Part shown: positions 43,130 through 53,321 of the stretch, one piece after another
How positions within the stretch are numbered: position 1 is the stretch's first letter
How the letters are laid out: each line of letters opens with the position of its first letter
Assembly: GCF_030867095.1 (NCBI RefSeq)
Contig: NC_081824.1
Location: 349,406,203-349,470,202, forward strand
Source: Alligator mississippiensis
Taxonomy: Eukaryota; Chordata; Crocodylia; Alligatoridae
Reading direction: 5' to 3'
Length of the DNA stretch: 64,000 nt
Program-made: the position numbers and the translations under genes
Notes under the pieces: model-generated
Told to the model about the DNA's origin: nothing
Seen by the model: the letters and a program-made list of their open reading frames with translations, nothing else
The model's database searches: none

Positions 43130-43366
43130 CAGAGGTGACCCAAGCAGGGTGCGGGACACGGGGCAAATCAGCCCATGTGGGGCCCTGCTCTGATCCTGGA
43201 CCCAAAGAAGCTGCTGTTGGCATCGGCAGTGGGGGCAGGAGGGGGAGGGGTAGCAAGCAGCTGGATGTGGAGCCACTGCTCCACCTGTCTCCACAGGGCC
43301 TCCTAAAGCATGGGGCCCAGAGCAGTCATCCCGATTCACCCCAGCCCCTCTTCAGGGTTGGCCCTG
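43130..43366. mobile_element. Small hAT-type element, family A copy 3
   Basis: Begins CAGAGGTGACCC, ends GGTTGGCCCTG, flanked by CCCATGAG (43,122-43,129) and CCCATGGG (43,367-43,374), 7 of 8. Same body as copies at 19,645 and 31,565. Confidence 0.8.
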
Positions 43367-44415
43367 CCCATGGGAACAGTTGTACTTTTTAAAATCTTTC
43401 CTAGTGCATCTGTACTAGGTAAGGTATAAGTGGCCATTTGAGATGCTGTCAAATGGAATATTACTTTTAAATTAACTCAATATTTTTTCTAGGTACTCCT
43501 TAAAAATATGTCCTAAATTGCTTTTAAAACTCTCATATTCCATTCCCTTAATCATTCCTAAGAATATCTGAGTGGTCCTAAAGGCACCATCACCAAATAA
43601 GTTTTCTGTGCTCATCTTTCTGCCTTTTCCTACCAGTTCACTTCTGCTAGTATTATAAAACACCTTACAGAGCTTTTAGAGGAGCAGGAACTAGCTAAAA
43701 CACTGAACGTGGGTGCACACTTGGTGTCAAGTGTGCAGAGTAGACAGACAAAATAATTTCTTTCCATTGCATTAATCTTATTTGTTACTCTTACGAGAGA
43801 TATTTAAAAAAAAAAAAAAAATTTGGTCGAAAAAGTGACTTCAAATTGTCTGCGCCCCCTCATGTGTTCTGTGTGGTGCTCACATTGATAAAATCCATCT
43901 TTGCCTGTATGAATGCCTTTTTTTCCCCCTAAATGCTTGTTTTCAATAATTTTTAAATTTGTTTGGAAAATGCCGAAAGGATTTTTGTTCTGCAGTATAA
44001 CAGCTAGCAGGGGTAGAAGTAGTTGCCTAATAAGAGCTTATGTGTGTACTAATGAAGTACAGATTTCCCTTGCCAACTACAGGGGTTGGGTTCCTGAAAG
44101 TTCCCGTAGTTGGCAAAACCGGCGGGGCTGTGGGTGGGGGGGTGAGGGGCATCAGCAGGGTGGATTGATTTAAATCACCAAGAGGAAACCCTGGTTTAAA
44201 TCATTGATTTAAATCAAGTTTCCCACTGATACTTCTTCACGTAGTTCTTAAATGATGGCGGAAATCTGATTACTAAAACATGTTAATTTACAATTCAATA
44301 CAGCATTTTACAACATCTGTCCTTAAACTCTTTTTTTTTAATTTTTAAATTTAATTAACTCTAACAGACAAGTCATCACAACACTAAACATATGCCGTCC
44401 TTAAAACTTCTACAA

Positions 44416-44598
44416 CTAGATCTCATCTTCCCCACTCCCACTGTCATTTTTATTCATAGACTGAAACAGAAATACAAGTTTTCCTGCTTTTTCAACTCCC
44501 AGTCGATTTCTTAGCTTTGAGTAAATAATACCAAATGATGAAAATATTCTCTCTGTGCCTGCAGAGGAAGCTACTGCTGTGAAAAGTTGGCTTAGCAA
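44416..44598 (-). pseudogene. hAT transposase, C-terminal dimerisation domain
   Basis: Encodes LFTAVASSAGTERIFSSFG and then KLRNRLGVEKAGKLVFL, the hATC signature. Separated from the preceding piece by a gap with stops and in a shifted frame, so the gene is dead. Confidence 0.8.
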
Positions 44599-44760
44599 TT
44601 AAAGGAACTCTGTTTCAAGGTGCTTGGCTAATGATTTTCACCAATTTAGGAGGGTGACTTTGTTCAAAACATCATCAGTAAACATGTAGTGTTTAAATGG
44701 TTGCCCTTCAGCCCTGAAATGTATTATGACTGGCAGAACTGAGGGGTGATTTTGAGATGC

Positions 44761-45156
44761 TCATGCCATGGCAGCAGCATCTTCAGAAGTTAGGCATCTA
44801 TCTTTATATCTGGGGTTGAGACTGTTTGCAAGAAAATGAGGTGGAGTTAGTGCTTGATCCATTCGCTTCTTTATTGCCTGCAGTTTAACTTTCTGGGTAG
44901 GTATTTCTTTCTTCAATGTCTCTTGAAGTGCCTTCCAAATGTTGACAGCATCAGCAATGCAGCAACAATCTCTCTGAAGTTTGTTTAAGGCTTTGGATAT
45001 GGGCTTCAGTATACTGAGCATATCAGCTACATTCCTCTTTAATGCAATGTTAGATACTTTGGATGAGGTACTTCCATCTATTTTATCATGGTTTTCGTCA
45101 CAATTTTTTATGAGAATAGGCCAGTTGTTAATAAATTGTTCAAAACAATCAACCAC
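44761..45156 (-). pseudogene. hAT transposase, part 2 (insertion domain)
   Basis: Continues the transposase after a frameshift: VDCFEQFINNWPILIKNCDE and LSILKPISKALNKLQRDCCC with IADAVNIWKAL. It ends in a stop at 44,761. Typical helical insertion domain of hAT transposases. Confidence 0.75.
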
Positions 45157-45209
45157 AGAGCTTCATCAAACATCTTGAGGGAGAATTAGTTTAGATCCTC
45201 CTGCTCTCT

Positions 45210-46015
45210 TCAGTGAAGCTGAAGCTGGTTGTTACGGAAGTATTTTGCAACTTCAACATTTTCTTTTATTCTTGGAGAAGTACTTACGTCTTTGGCTAAA
45301 AGATGCATTAAATGGGTACTGCAGCCATATGTTATTAAGGAGCAGTCTTCCCTTTCTTCTTCTAAGTGTCTTCTCATCTTTGCCACGCTTGCAGCATTGT
45401 CTGTGACAAAACTGCACATGTGACAGTTGAATTTTTGTTCACAGTTTATTACAGCTTTCACTGCCACTTGTTTTAAATATTCTGCTGTGTGGGCATTTCC
45501 TGATGTATCTATTGTTTCTGAAAGATATGCAACCCCATCTTCTGTTGTCACACAGGCACATATTACTGGATCATGGTGTACATTGCTCCACCCATCAAGG
45601 CTTAAACTGACAAATTTCCCCTCAGTATTTCTTGCACACTGTTCAAGTTCCTTTTCATACAGTGTATCTAGCGACCTTTCACCAATGTCTACTGTACCAC
45701 GTGGAGTGTAGCCTGGTCGTAAGGACTCAACCATGTCAATGAAGTGTGTATTGTTAACAATGCGAAAAGGAGAATTTGTGGCATAAATGAACCAAGCAAT
45801 CTTTTCATCTTTGGTGTCTTCTTGGTATTTGCTGGTCCTTGCTACAAACCCATCCATGGTGGTGGTTTTACAGGATGATTGAAAGCTTTTGCTTGCTACT
45901 GATACTTTGTTGTCTGAAATAAGTTTAGGTGCAGCACTGCTGCTAAAAGTACCAGTGGTTGACTTTGAAGTTGTTGCAAATAGACAATCAAAGTCTCTTA
46001 TGCTTAAATGGGATC
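45210..46015 (-). pseudogene. hAT transposase exon 2, catalytic core, part 1
   Basis: Begins after TTTTTGTTTCAG with GSHLSIRDFDCLFATTSK. It then gives SPFRIVNNTHFIDMVESLRP, LDGWSNVHHDP and FVTDNAASVAKMRRHLEEE followed by STHLMHLLAKDV. This is the hAT RNase-H-like core with the DGW and TDNA blocks intact. The frame ends at 45,210 where homology continues in another frame, so there is a frameshift. The open frame extends upstream to 46,064, but that part is probably intron. Confidence 0.85.
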
Positions 46016-46613
46016 CTGAAACAAAAATGATTTTTGAATAGTCATTCTTCTCAGTTCTTCTCACTCTATTATTCAGTTAATCATTCACATCTTTTTCAGC
46101 AAGGATGTAGATCCGATTCCAAATTGCCAAAAAAGCTAAGACTGACTGCACTTAGACTGCACTTAATTTTAGAGTAAGCCCCATTGAACTCACTGGCACT
46201 TCTGTTTTTTTGAGAAAACAAGTATAGGATGGGGTTCCCTTGGGAAAGCTGAGTTATGCTGAAGTAAAATAGGGAATAGACTTATGGCATCACCATTATG
46301 GTCTGGGGCCATGATGTTCCAAAATAAGGGGCATGTATTATGTCATATAAAATAAGAAAATGACACCCGGCGGCAACTGGAAACTCTAGATTTCTCTTAC
46401 TGCAGCTTTCTGTACCATAAACTTGGGTGATAGATTCTAAACCTAGTTAACTAATTAAACAAGCCATGACAATTAGTTGAGCTAAACCTTTTTTTCTAGC
46501 AACATCAAACATAGCAAACAGCTTGGGAATTTACTTGTTAAATCACACTTATACTTAAAGGCACAGAAAGAGTCTCGAAGAATGATGCATTGCAAAGTGA
46601 ATTATTTAATTTA

Positions 46614-46850
46614 CTAACCAGTTGATCCACATTGTTCTTCAGACATATCCACATCTTCATCCACATCATGTTCTCCCAATAAGCCGTTTTCATTATGATG
46701 TTTCATTCTTGCAACTAGGCCCTGCATCTCCTTCTTGCACTGCTTACACTTGACACGTTTTCCCTTTTTACCCAGGGAAGGAATTTCTTCAAAATATTCC
46801 CAGATAGGGTCTCTCTTGCATCCAGAAGCCATAACAGTTTTCTGTGCCAA
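46614..46850 (-). pseudogene. hAT transposase exon 1, BED zinc finger
   Basis: 78 codons starting at an ATG. Contains WEYFEE and a Cys-x2-Cys ... His-His finger, VKCKQC followed by ARMKHH, typical of BED fingers in hAT transposases. The frame ends in an acidic tail. A plausible donor (ACTG|GTTAGT, about 46,600 on the minus strand) would splice in phase to the acceptor at about 46,015, so the element seems to have had a two-exon gene. Confidence 0.8.
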
Positions 46851-47834
46851 AAGTGTGTGGGAATATAGGAAGGTGCGCTTGTACTACTGAACGATGTCTT
46901 CCCTTTTTCTTTCCAGTCCACTCCACTGTTCCTTTCTACTCTGCCTCTGTCCTTTCCTATATTGTCTCTCTGTCTTTAAGACAGTGTCTTAACTAACTCC
47001 GCTGCCTTGCTTGGCCCAGCTCCACCACCACATAAGCACAGAACAACAACAATCCTACCCAGCCTGGGTCTTTGCACATGTGACTTTGGTCTGCTGAGAA
47101 ACGGAAACTGAAAGCCTAGACCTTTCAAGAAGCAAGAGCTGGTAGTTAGGCAGGACAGACAGACTAGAGCCATTGTCATGAGACGAAAAACTGAAATGAA
47201 TGCCCATGTTTGACTAGTAGGTAACTCAATGAGTGTGTGTGTGACAGAGCCATTAATTCATTTTTATGAGACTAAGTGTAGGTTTAGTATGTTTGTGATG
47301 AGATTTAATTGTAACTTATTTTTTAAACGAGAGAAATTTAGTATTTTATTGATGATTAAAAAAAAAAATCTGACTTTAAATTTTAGAAATCTGATTTCCA
47401 CCCCCCCCACCCCCCCCTCACCCCTGGGCACCAGCAAGGCTGTGGTGACTGTGGGGATTGAGAGGCATGAGTGGGGACGTGGGGGGTATTTTCCAACTGT
47501 ACCCTCCTCTCCCTTCTCTGAAGTGTGGATACACAAAGCCATGGTTGGTGAGGGAAACCTGTACTGGCGCAGTCTATAATGCACAGAGGGGAAAAAAGTA
47601 ATTATAACTAATACATCTTACTGACAAAAAACAACTGAATTTTCAAAAAGATTGCTTTTGTTACTTGTTTAAAGTATTTTGCTAGATAGTAAATAGCTGG
47701 TTTTCAGTATTTTGAGATGCTTAGGAAAAAATGGTGTGGTGGTGGTGTGAGGTCTTCTCTAACCTGAAGCTTGAACATGTGCAAGTTGTTTCAAGCTATT
47801 CATGGACATAATTGTATCCCCTTGTCCCTCTACC

Positions 47835-49735
47835 AGTCCCCTAGTTTATATTTTTTGGATAGGAGTATTACCTACCTATAGCATCCATACATTAGCAACT
47901 GACAGTGGATATTGCAGCTATTCTACTGACAGGTGGTGCATTTTCTCTTGTAGCTGGTCCTGCCACAGTGGTCACAGATGTACATGGCATTAAGGGCTAC
48001 TGTACTGACGGGCTGTTTCCTTCGATCAATTTTCTATTGTAATTCAAGTGACCGTTTCTCATCGTGATGTTGGACTCCGTGATTGAGAAGGGAGCACCCC
48101 TTTGTCCTGTCTCCTGCTAAGGCCTCCCAAAGCTTTGAGTTGACTCCAAAAGCCTTCATGTCCTGCTTGCAGACATCTTTGAAGTGCAGTTTCAGGTGCC
48201 CTACTCTTCTCTCTCCACCTGCAATTTGCCTGTACAGGATTTCCCTCTGGATGCACCCATTTCCATCTTATGAACATGGCCAAGCCAGTGTAGACACTGC
48301 TGTTTGAGTAGTGCAGTGATGGTTGGCAGGTTGGCCTTGGTGGTGACCTCTGTGTTGTTGATGATTTCTGTTTTGCCACTTGATGTCAAGGATGCGCTGT
48401 AAACAGCATATGTGGAAACTGTTCTGCTTCTTTTCTTGATATGCGTATGTTGACCATGTCTCACTACTCTACAAAAGGAAACTGAGGATGAAGGCTTTGT
48501 ACACAAGCAGCTTAGTTTTGATTGTGGGCTTTGTATTGTTCCTGACTTGTTTGGAGAGCTTGCTGAAAGTGGTAGCAGCCTTTCCAATGTGCACATTTAG
48601 CTTTTCATCCAGTGATAGGTTGTCGCTCACTGTGGATCCAAGGTAGCAGAACTGATAGTGACTGGTGAATACCCTGTCCTAGGACCACAGTCTTCTTGAT
48701 GCTGATGGTCAGGGCAAACACCCTGTAAACATGGGACAGGTAATTCATGTGTATTTATAGTGGGCCTTCTTCATGGGCAGCGAGTGCAACATTGTCAGCA
48801 AAAAGGACACCTTGCACCCTAATGAGTGTGTCTCACTTTTGTCTTGGCCTTTAGACGTGATAGAGTTTGCCATCTGATCTTTTATGAAGGTATATGCCTT
48901 CCTCTAAACCATCAAAAGCAAAGTGATGCAGCATAGAACAGAAGATCCCAAAGAGGGTGGGTGTCAGAACACAACTCTGCTTCACTCCACTCTTCATCTC
49001 AAACGTGTCAGAGGTTGATCCCTGAGCTGTACCCTGCATCTATCCTGCTCAGTAATGTTGGCAGACATCCAATCTTTACCAGGACCCTGAACAAACTTGC
49101 TCTTCTGACAGTGTTGAATGTTTCATGAGGTTGACAAATGCTACATACAGTTGCTTATTTTCTCTGCATTTTTCTTGCAGTTGGTGTAAGGAGAATATCA
49201 TGTCCATGAACGTCTCATGCCTCCCAAGGCTTGAGGGGGCACGGCAACCGCCGACAGGCAGCAGCAGTGGTAGCAGTAGAGGCATGGTGGCGGCGAGCAG
49301 GGAGCTCTCACAGGTGGCCGCACTGACATCAGCTGCAGGGGCGGGCTAAGTGGGGACTAGCTGTAGGCGGCTGGAGCGGTGTCAGGGGTAAGGGGGTGGC
49401 GAGTGCCAACCAGCAGTCAGTGACCACCCACAGATACCGCCAGCAGCATCAATGGTGGCCAACAGCAATTGGTGACTGCCTGCAGATGCCATCGGCAGCA
49501 GGGGGGGCAGATGGCAAATGGCAACCATCTGCAGGCAGCACCGGCACTGTCGGTGCCATCCAGTCTGAGGGGATACACTGCTAATCTCAGGGGATGCACG
49601 TGAACCTGTGTGCACCCCCTACACGTTGCCAGTGATCATGTTCGCTGATCTCCCTGCTCTGAATCCCTGCATATCCTCCCCTCTCCTTCCCCCACCTCCC
49701 AAGTCCCCTAGTTTATATTCTTGAATAGGAGCATA
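47835..49735 (-). mobile_element. Non-LTR retrotransposon (LINE) remnant
   Basis: The minus strand carries pieces of a reverse-transcriptase ORF. FSLHQLQEKCRENKQLY and a degraded KAFDT region lie near 49,200. SGVKQSCVLTPTLFGIFCSM with SDGKLYHV lies near 48,900-49,000. Near 48,300 there is LHWLGHVHKMEMGASRGK and near 48,150 a typical C-terminal tail (SQLKALGGLSRRQDKG). Clade not assigned (RTE-like wording, uncertain). A 34-36 bp direct repeat (starts 47,835 and 49,702) brackets the block. 49,290-49,640 is GC-rich filler that I cannot assign. Confidence 0.7.
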
Positions 49736-50848
49736 CAGCCACCATATTGCAGAGGAGGGCTACTTAGGTTCTTTCCTTCCCACAAGCATCCTTTATATAC
49801 AGGAGGGGAGTAAAAAAGCTCATCTTGCTCAAACTAACAAAATGAGTGGAGATGTGATTGCTCTTTATAAATAGGTGAAGGAGGTAAACAGTAGGGAACG
49901 AAAAGAGCAATATAAGCTAAATTTGGCAAGCAAATAAATGGTCATTAACTAGCCATGAATAAATGTAGGCTGGAAATTAGAAAATGTCTAACATCAGGAA
50001 AGGGACGTCCTGGAACAACGTCCCAGTAGGAGCAATGGGGGCAAAACCTAACTAATGTTAAGTTGAAGCTTGATCCTTTTATGGAAGTGATTATAAGACG
50101 TGGTTGTCTGAGCTAATGAACTGGACTTGATGACCCAGGAGGTTCCTTCCAGTCCTACATTCCTGTGATATATCCAGGTAATGGAGACAGGACTGAATGA
50201 TGGAGGGAGAGGATGGCCATAGCAAATGAAGAGAGAAATCAATTTGTGCCTCAGCAATTAATTCTGGCTTCTCTTTGATAGGTATTGTTTCTTTAAGAAG
50301 TATGTGCCGATTGTGAGGAATGCAGGAGAGAAGTACACAATTTGTGCCAATAGCTTGATGTTTCAGGCCTACTTCTAGCATTTTTGGCAAGTATGCGCCC
50401 AAACTGGGGAATTTGGGTAAAACCCAAAATATGAGTGTCAGGTTTTGCTTCTCCCGTTTTGTTTTGTTTTGTGCAATGTGTGTTTAGCTATGAAGATGCT
50501 TCTGAGTTCTCCCAAAACATTTTTCCCTACATGAAGAGGAACAAACACTAATGCTTGCTGTATTTTGAATCCTCAAGGCACTGGAAAGTAAGGTCCTCTC
50601 CTTGACCTCTTTAAAACATGCTGCTTTACTGTTATTCCTCTCCTTTACATATGAATTGTTGCTGGACATACAAAGGCTAGAGGTACTTTTTGGCTTTAAG
50701 CATACGTACAGCCTTCAAGGACTGAAAATTGCAGCTGGAGGTAGGAAACACTTCATAGTCGACCTGACTGCAGGGTTGGGAGCTGAGCCATAAAGAAGTT
50801 TAAAATCTCCCAGAGCAAAGTGCAAAAGAGAGAGAGAGAGAGAGGAGA
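49736..50848. other. Intergenic
   Basis: Intergenic sequence with a (GA)n run at about 50,828-50,846 and no recognised gene. Confidence 0.5.
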
Positions 50849-51365
50849 GCACAGAGTACTGTGTTCAGTTTTGAGCCCCCCACTACAGAAAGGATGTGGC
50901 CAAATTGGAGAGAGTCCCGCGGAAGGCAACAAAAATGGTAAGGGGGCTGGGAGAAATTACTTCTGAGGACAGGCTGAGGGAACTGGGCTTATTTAGTCTA
51001 GAGAAGAGGATACAGAGGGGATTTAATAGCAGCCTTGAACTACCTGAAGTGGGGTTCAAAAGAGGATGGAGCTAGACTGTTCTCAGTGGTGGCAGATGAC
51101 AGAACAAGGAGCAATGGTCTCAAGTTGCAGCAAGGGAAGTTTAAGTCAGATATTAGGAAGAATTTTCTCACTAAGAGGGTAGTAAAACACTGGAACAGGT
51201 TACTCAGAGGGGTTCTGGACTCCCTATTTTTGGAGGTTTTCAAGACCTGGCTAGACAAAGCTTTGGCTGCGATGATCTAGTTGGGGATGATCCTGCTTTG
51301 AGCAGGGGGTTGAATTAGATGACCTCCTGAGGTCCCTTCCAACTCTAACTTTCTATGATTTCTAT
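50849..51365 (+). mobile_element. CR1 LINE 3' end, plus strand
   Basis: Sense CR1 terminal coding and 3' tail: [47 protein letters not shown], then AGGTCCCTTCCAACTCTAAC and TTTCTATGATTTCTAT at the end. Severely 5'-truncated. It is in the opposite orientation to the CR1 copies inside GCC2. Confidence 0.88.
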
Positions 51366-52732
51366 TAGAAGGCTGTGGTGCTGAGGGAGAAGCAGAGCCT
51401 GGGTTGCCCCTCTCAGCGTCTGAAGAAAGACCACAGATTTTGGTTCATCTGTCTGTCGGTTTGTTGTTTGCACACCTGTTTGTTCTGTTGTTTTGTTTCT
51501 GGGGGGACAAGTTTGCCCCATGTAAAATACACTGCCTGGCAACTCAGAACACAGAGCTGACTGGCTTTGAGAAGGAATCTGGGTGAGTGACCTGCTTACA
51601 GTATAGACTGAATAGAGAAAATTAGTTGCCTTGAATGCTGCCCAAGACAGGGATGAGTGGCTCTTTTTAAACCTTTATACCCACAGCTGACCCAAATAAA
51701 GCTGTTTAAATACTGTTGCATCTTTCTCTGTTTCTAAATGTTCTGGTTTATCCTATCAGGATAAGAGCCTTATTAAAACTAGATAAGCTGATTCATGGCT
51801 GGGAGTTGAGTTGGCAAAAAAATTATACCTTTTAGGGAAAGATTTTGTAAAAGCAACACTGGACAGAACTAATAGTAAAAGTTCAAGACTTGTGCAGTTG
51901 GCCTAGGTGAGTTAGAAATGTGTGTTGGAAAATATTTTTTAATATAAGCATACTTCAGTTGTTATCTGGATATTATATTAAATCGGTTTTCCTTCCCCTT
52001 ATCCCTTGATGGCAGGATAACTGATCACCCCTGTGATATCTGTGATCACCCCATCACTGATCAGTATGTACCCCAGGTTATGCACCGTGTTGGTCTAACA
52101 CTTATTCCTGTTGGGATTTACAGGAGTACATAAACATCAAAATTAAATCAAGCTTGGTTTTTAGTACACTCCTTGTGGGAGTGGAGGGGTTGAATATTTT
52201 GATGGTACAGCTGCCTAAAATTTGAATAGGACAAATAGAATACAGCCATAAGCTAAAAAATCCAAGTAAAAAACCTTTCATCAGTTATTTATTTCCTAGA
52301 AGGTGAAAATGTACAGTATGAAAAACCCCTACTTATGGTTCCTGAAGTTTGGTATGGTAACATGGTTATGAGTAGATTTAAAGTTGGCATGTTTTAAACC
52401 TATGTGATTCTAAGTGGTTTAGGTTTAAAATCTATGGGTGCCTATACATGAGCCAGGAGACTATTGCAATGCACTGTAATTAACAGCACATGGGAACAGA
52501 CTTGATTAATCAAGTCTGCTAGAAGTGTGGTAATTGCTGCACTTCAGCCAGCCGCTGCATCTTGTGTATTGCTGTCCCTGTGCTTCAAAATGGTGGCAGG
52601 GGCATTTTAACTACAGCTCATTTAACAAGCTTTAGGTAAAGTGGGCCCCCACTGCCCTTTTGAAGTGCAGGGATTCTGATACACAAGATGCTCCGGGCGC
52701 TTTAATTAGCACATGTAAAATGCCCTATATGA
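51366..52732. other. Intergenic, possible old DNA element around a palindrome
   Basis: 51,366-52,430 shows nothing recognisable. From about 52,430 the sequence looks like an old inverted-repeat element: ATGGGTGCCTATACATG on the left, and ATAGGGCATTTTACATG as the inverse at about 52,730. A 22-bp perfect palindrome lies at 52,497-52,518. Low confidence in the element. Confidence 0.35.
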
Positions 52733-52740
52733 TTCTAAAT

Positions 52741-53313
52741 CAGGGGCGGGCAATTATTTGGGCCCGCAGGCCACATAGGCGATTCTGGGAAGCTGCTGCG
52801 AACCAGTCAGCACTCTTCCCTACTCCTTCCCAGAGCCTGCACAACCTGTGGCTCCTCCCTACCACTGCCAACAGTGCATACCACTGAACCCAGCAGGCCC
52901 CATGCCCACTCTGGGCTCACCCTAGTCAGAGCAAACCAGCTCAGTGTGGGTGGACAAGTCTGGAGCAGGCACGGTGTAGGTGGGCAAGTCTGGAGCAGGC
53001 ACAGGGTGGACAGAGACTGCATCTGGGTTCTGACTGGTCAGGAACTGTCCCGCTTTGCTGAGCTGAGTCGGAATGGGTGTGGGGTGGGCTGGTGTTGGGG
53101 CTGTGTGCAGAGGTCTCTGCCAGTACCATAGGGCTGGGGCTAGTGCCGGCAGCAGCCAGAAGGAGCTGCCACTGCCTGGGCTGCCTCAAAAGACAGTGTA
53201 GCTGCAGAGCTACCCCAGCCCTGCTGCATGCCCAGGTGGGATGCACCATGAGCTGAACAGCACCTGGGCCAGGCAGGATTGAAGGACCCTCAGCTGTATT
53301 TTGACCACCCCTG
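52741..53313. mobile_element. hAT-type non-autonomous element
   Basis: Starts CAGGGGCGGGCAATTATTTG, ends TGACCACCCCTG, flanked by TTCTAAAT (52,733-52,740) and CTCTAAAT (53,314-53,321), 7 of 8. Related by its end to 20,191-21,915. Contains a 31-bp tandem duplication (CAAGTCTGGAGCAGGCAC, twice) at about 52,946-53,008. Confidence 0.8.
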
Positions 53314-53321
53314 CTCTAAAT

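Larger units (their letters stand above)
44156..47426 (-). mobile_element. hAT DNA transposon with decayed transposase gene
   Basis: The left end starts CAGGGTGGATTGATTTAAAT; the right end carries the degraded inverse (AATCTGATTTCCACCCC, then a C-rich run to CCCTG). The flanking 8-mers are GGCATCAG (44,148-44,155) and GGCACCAG (47,427-47,434), 7 of 8. The minus strand encodes hAT transposase parts in the correct order: BED finger, catalytic core and C-terminal dimerisation domain. At 3.27 kb this is close to a full-length autonomous element. Confidence 0.85.
44056..47565. mobile_element. Older inverted-repeat element hosting the hAT transposon
   Basis: The left end AGTACAGATTTCCCTTGCCA (from about 44,056) and the inverted right end AGTACAGGTTTCCCTCACCA (from about 47,565) are near-identical terminal repeats. 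Only about 230 bp of it lies outside the hAT insertion, so it was a short non-autonomous element before the hAT arrived. Family not identified. Confidence 0.6.

Noticed and set aside
45210..46064. 284-codon hAT frame as a domesticated host gene
   Set aside because: Open for a long stretch, but it sits within intact transposon ends and is followed by frameshifts, so it is a dead transposon.
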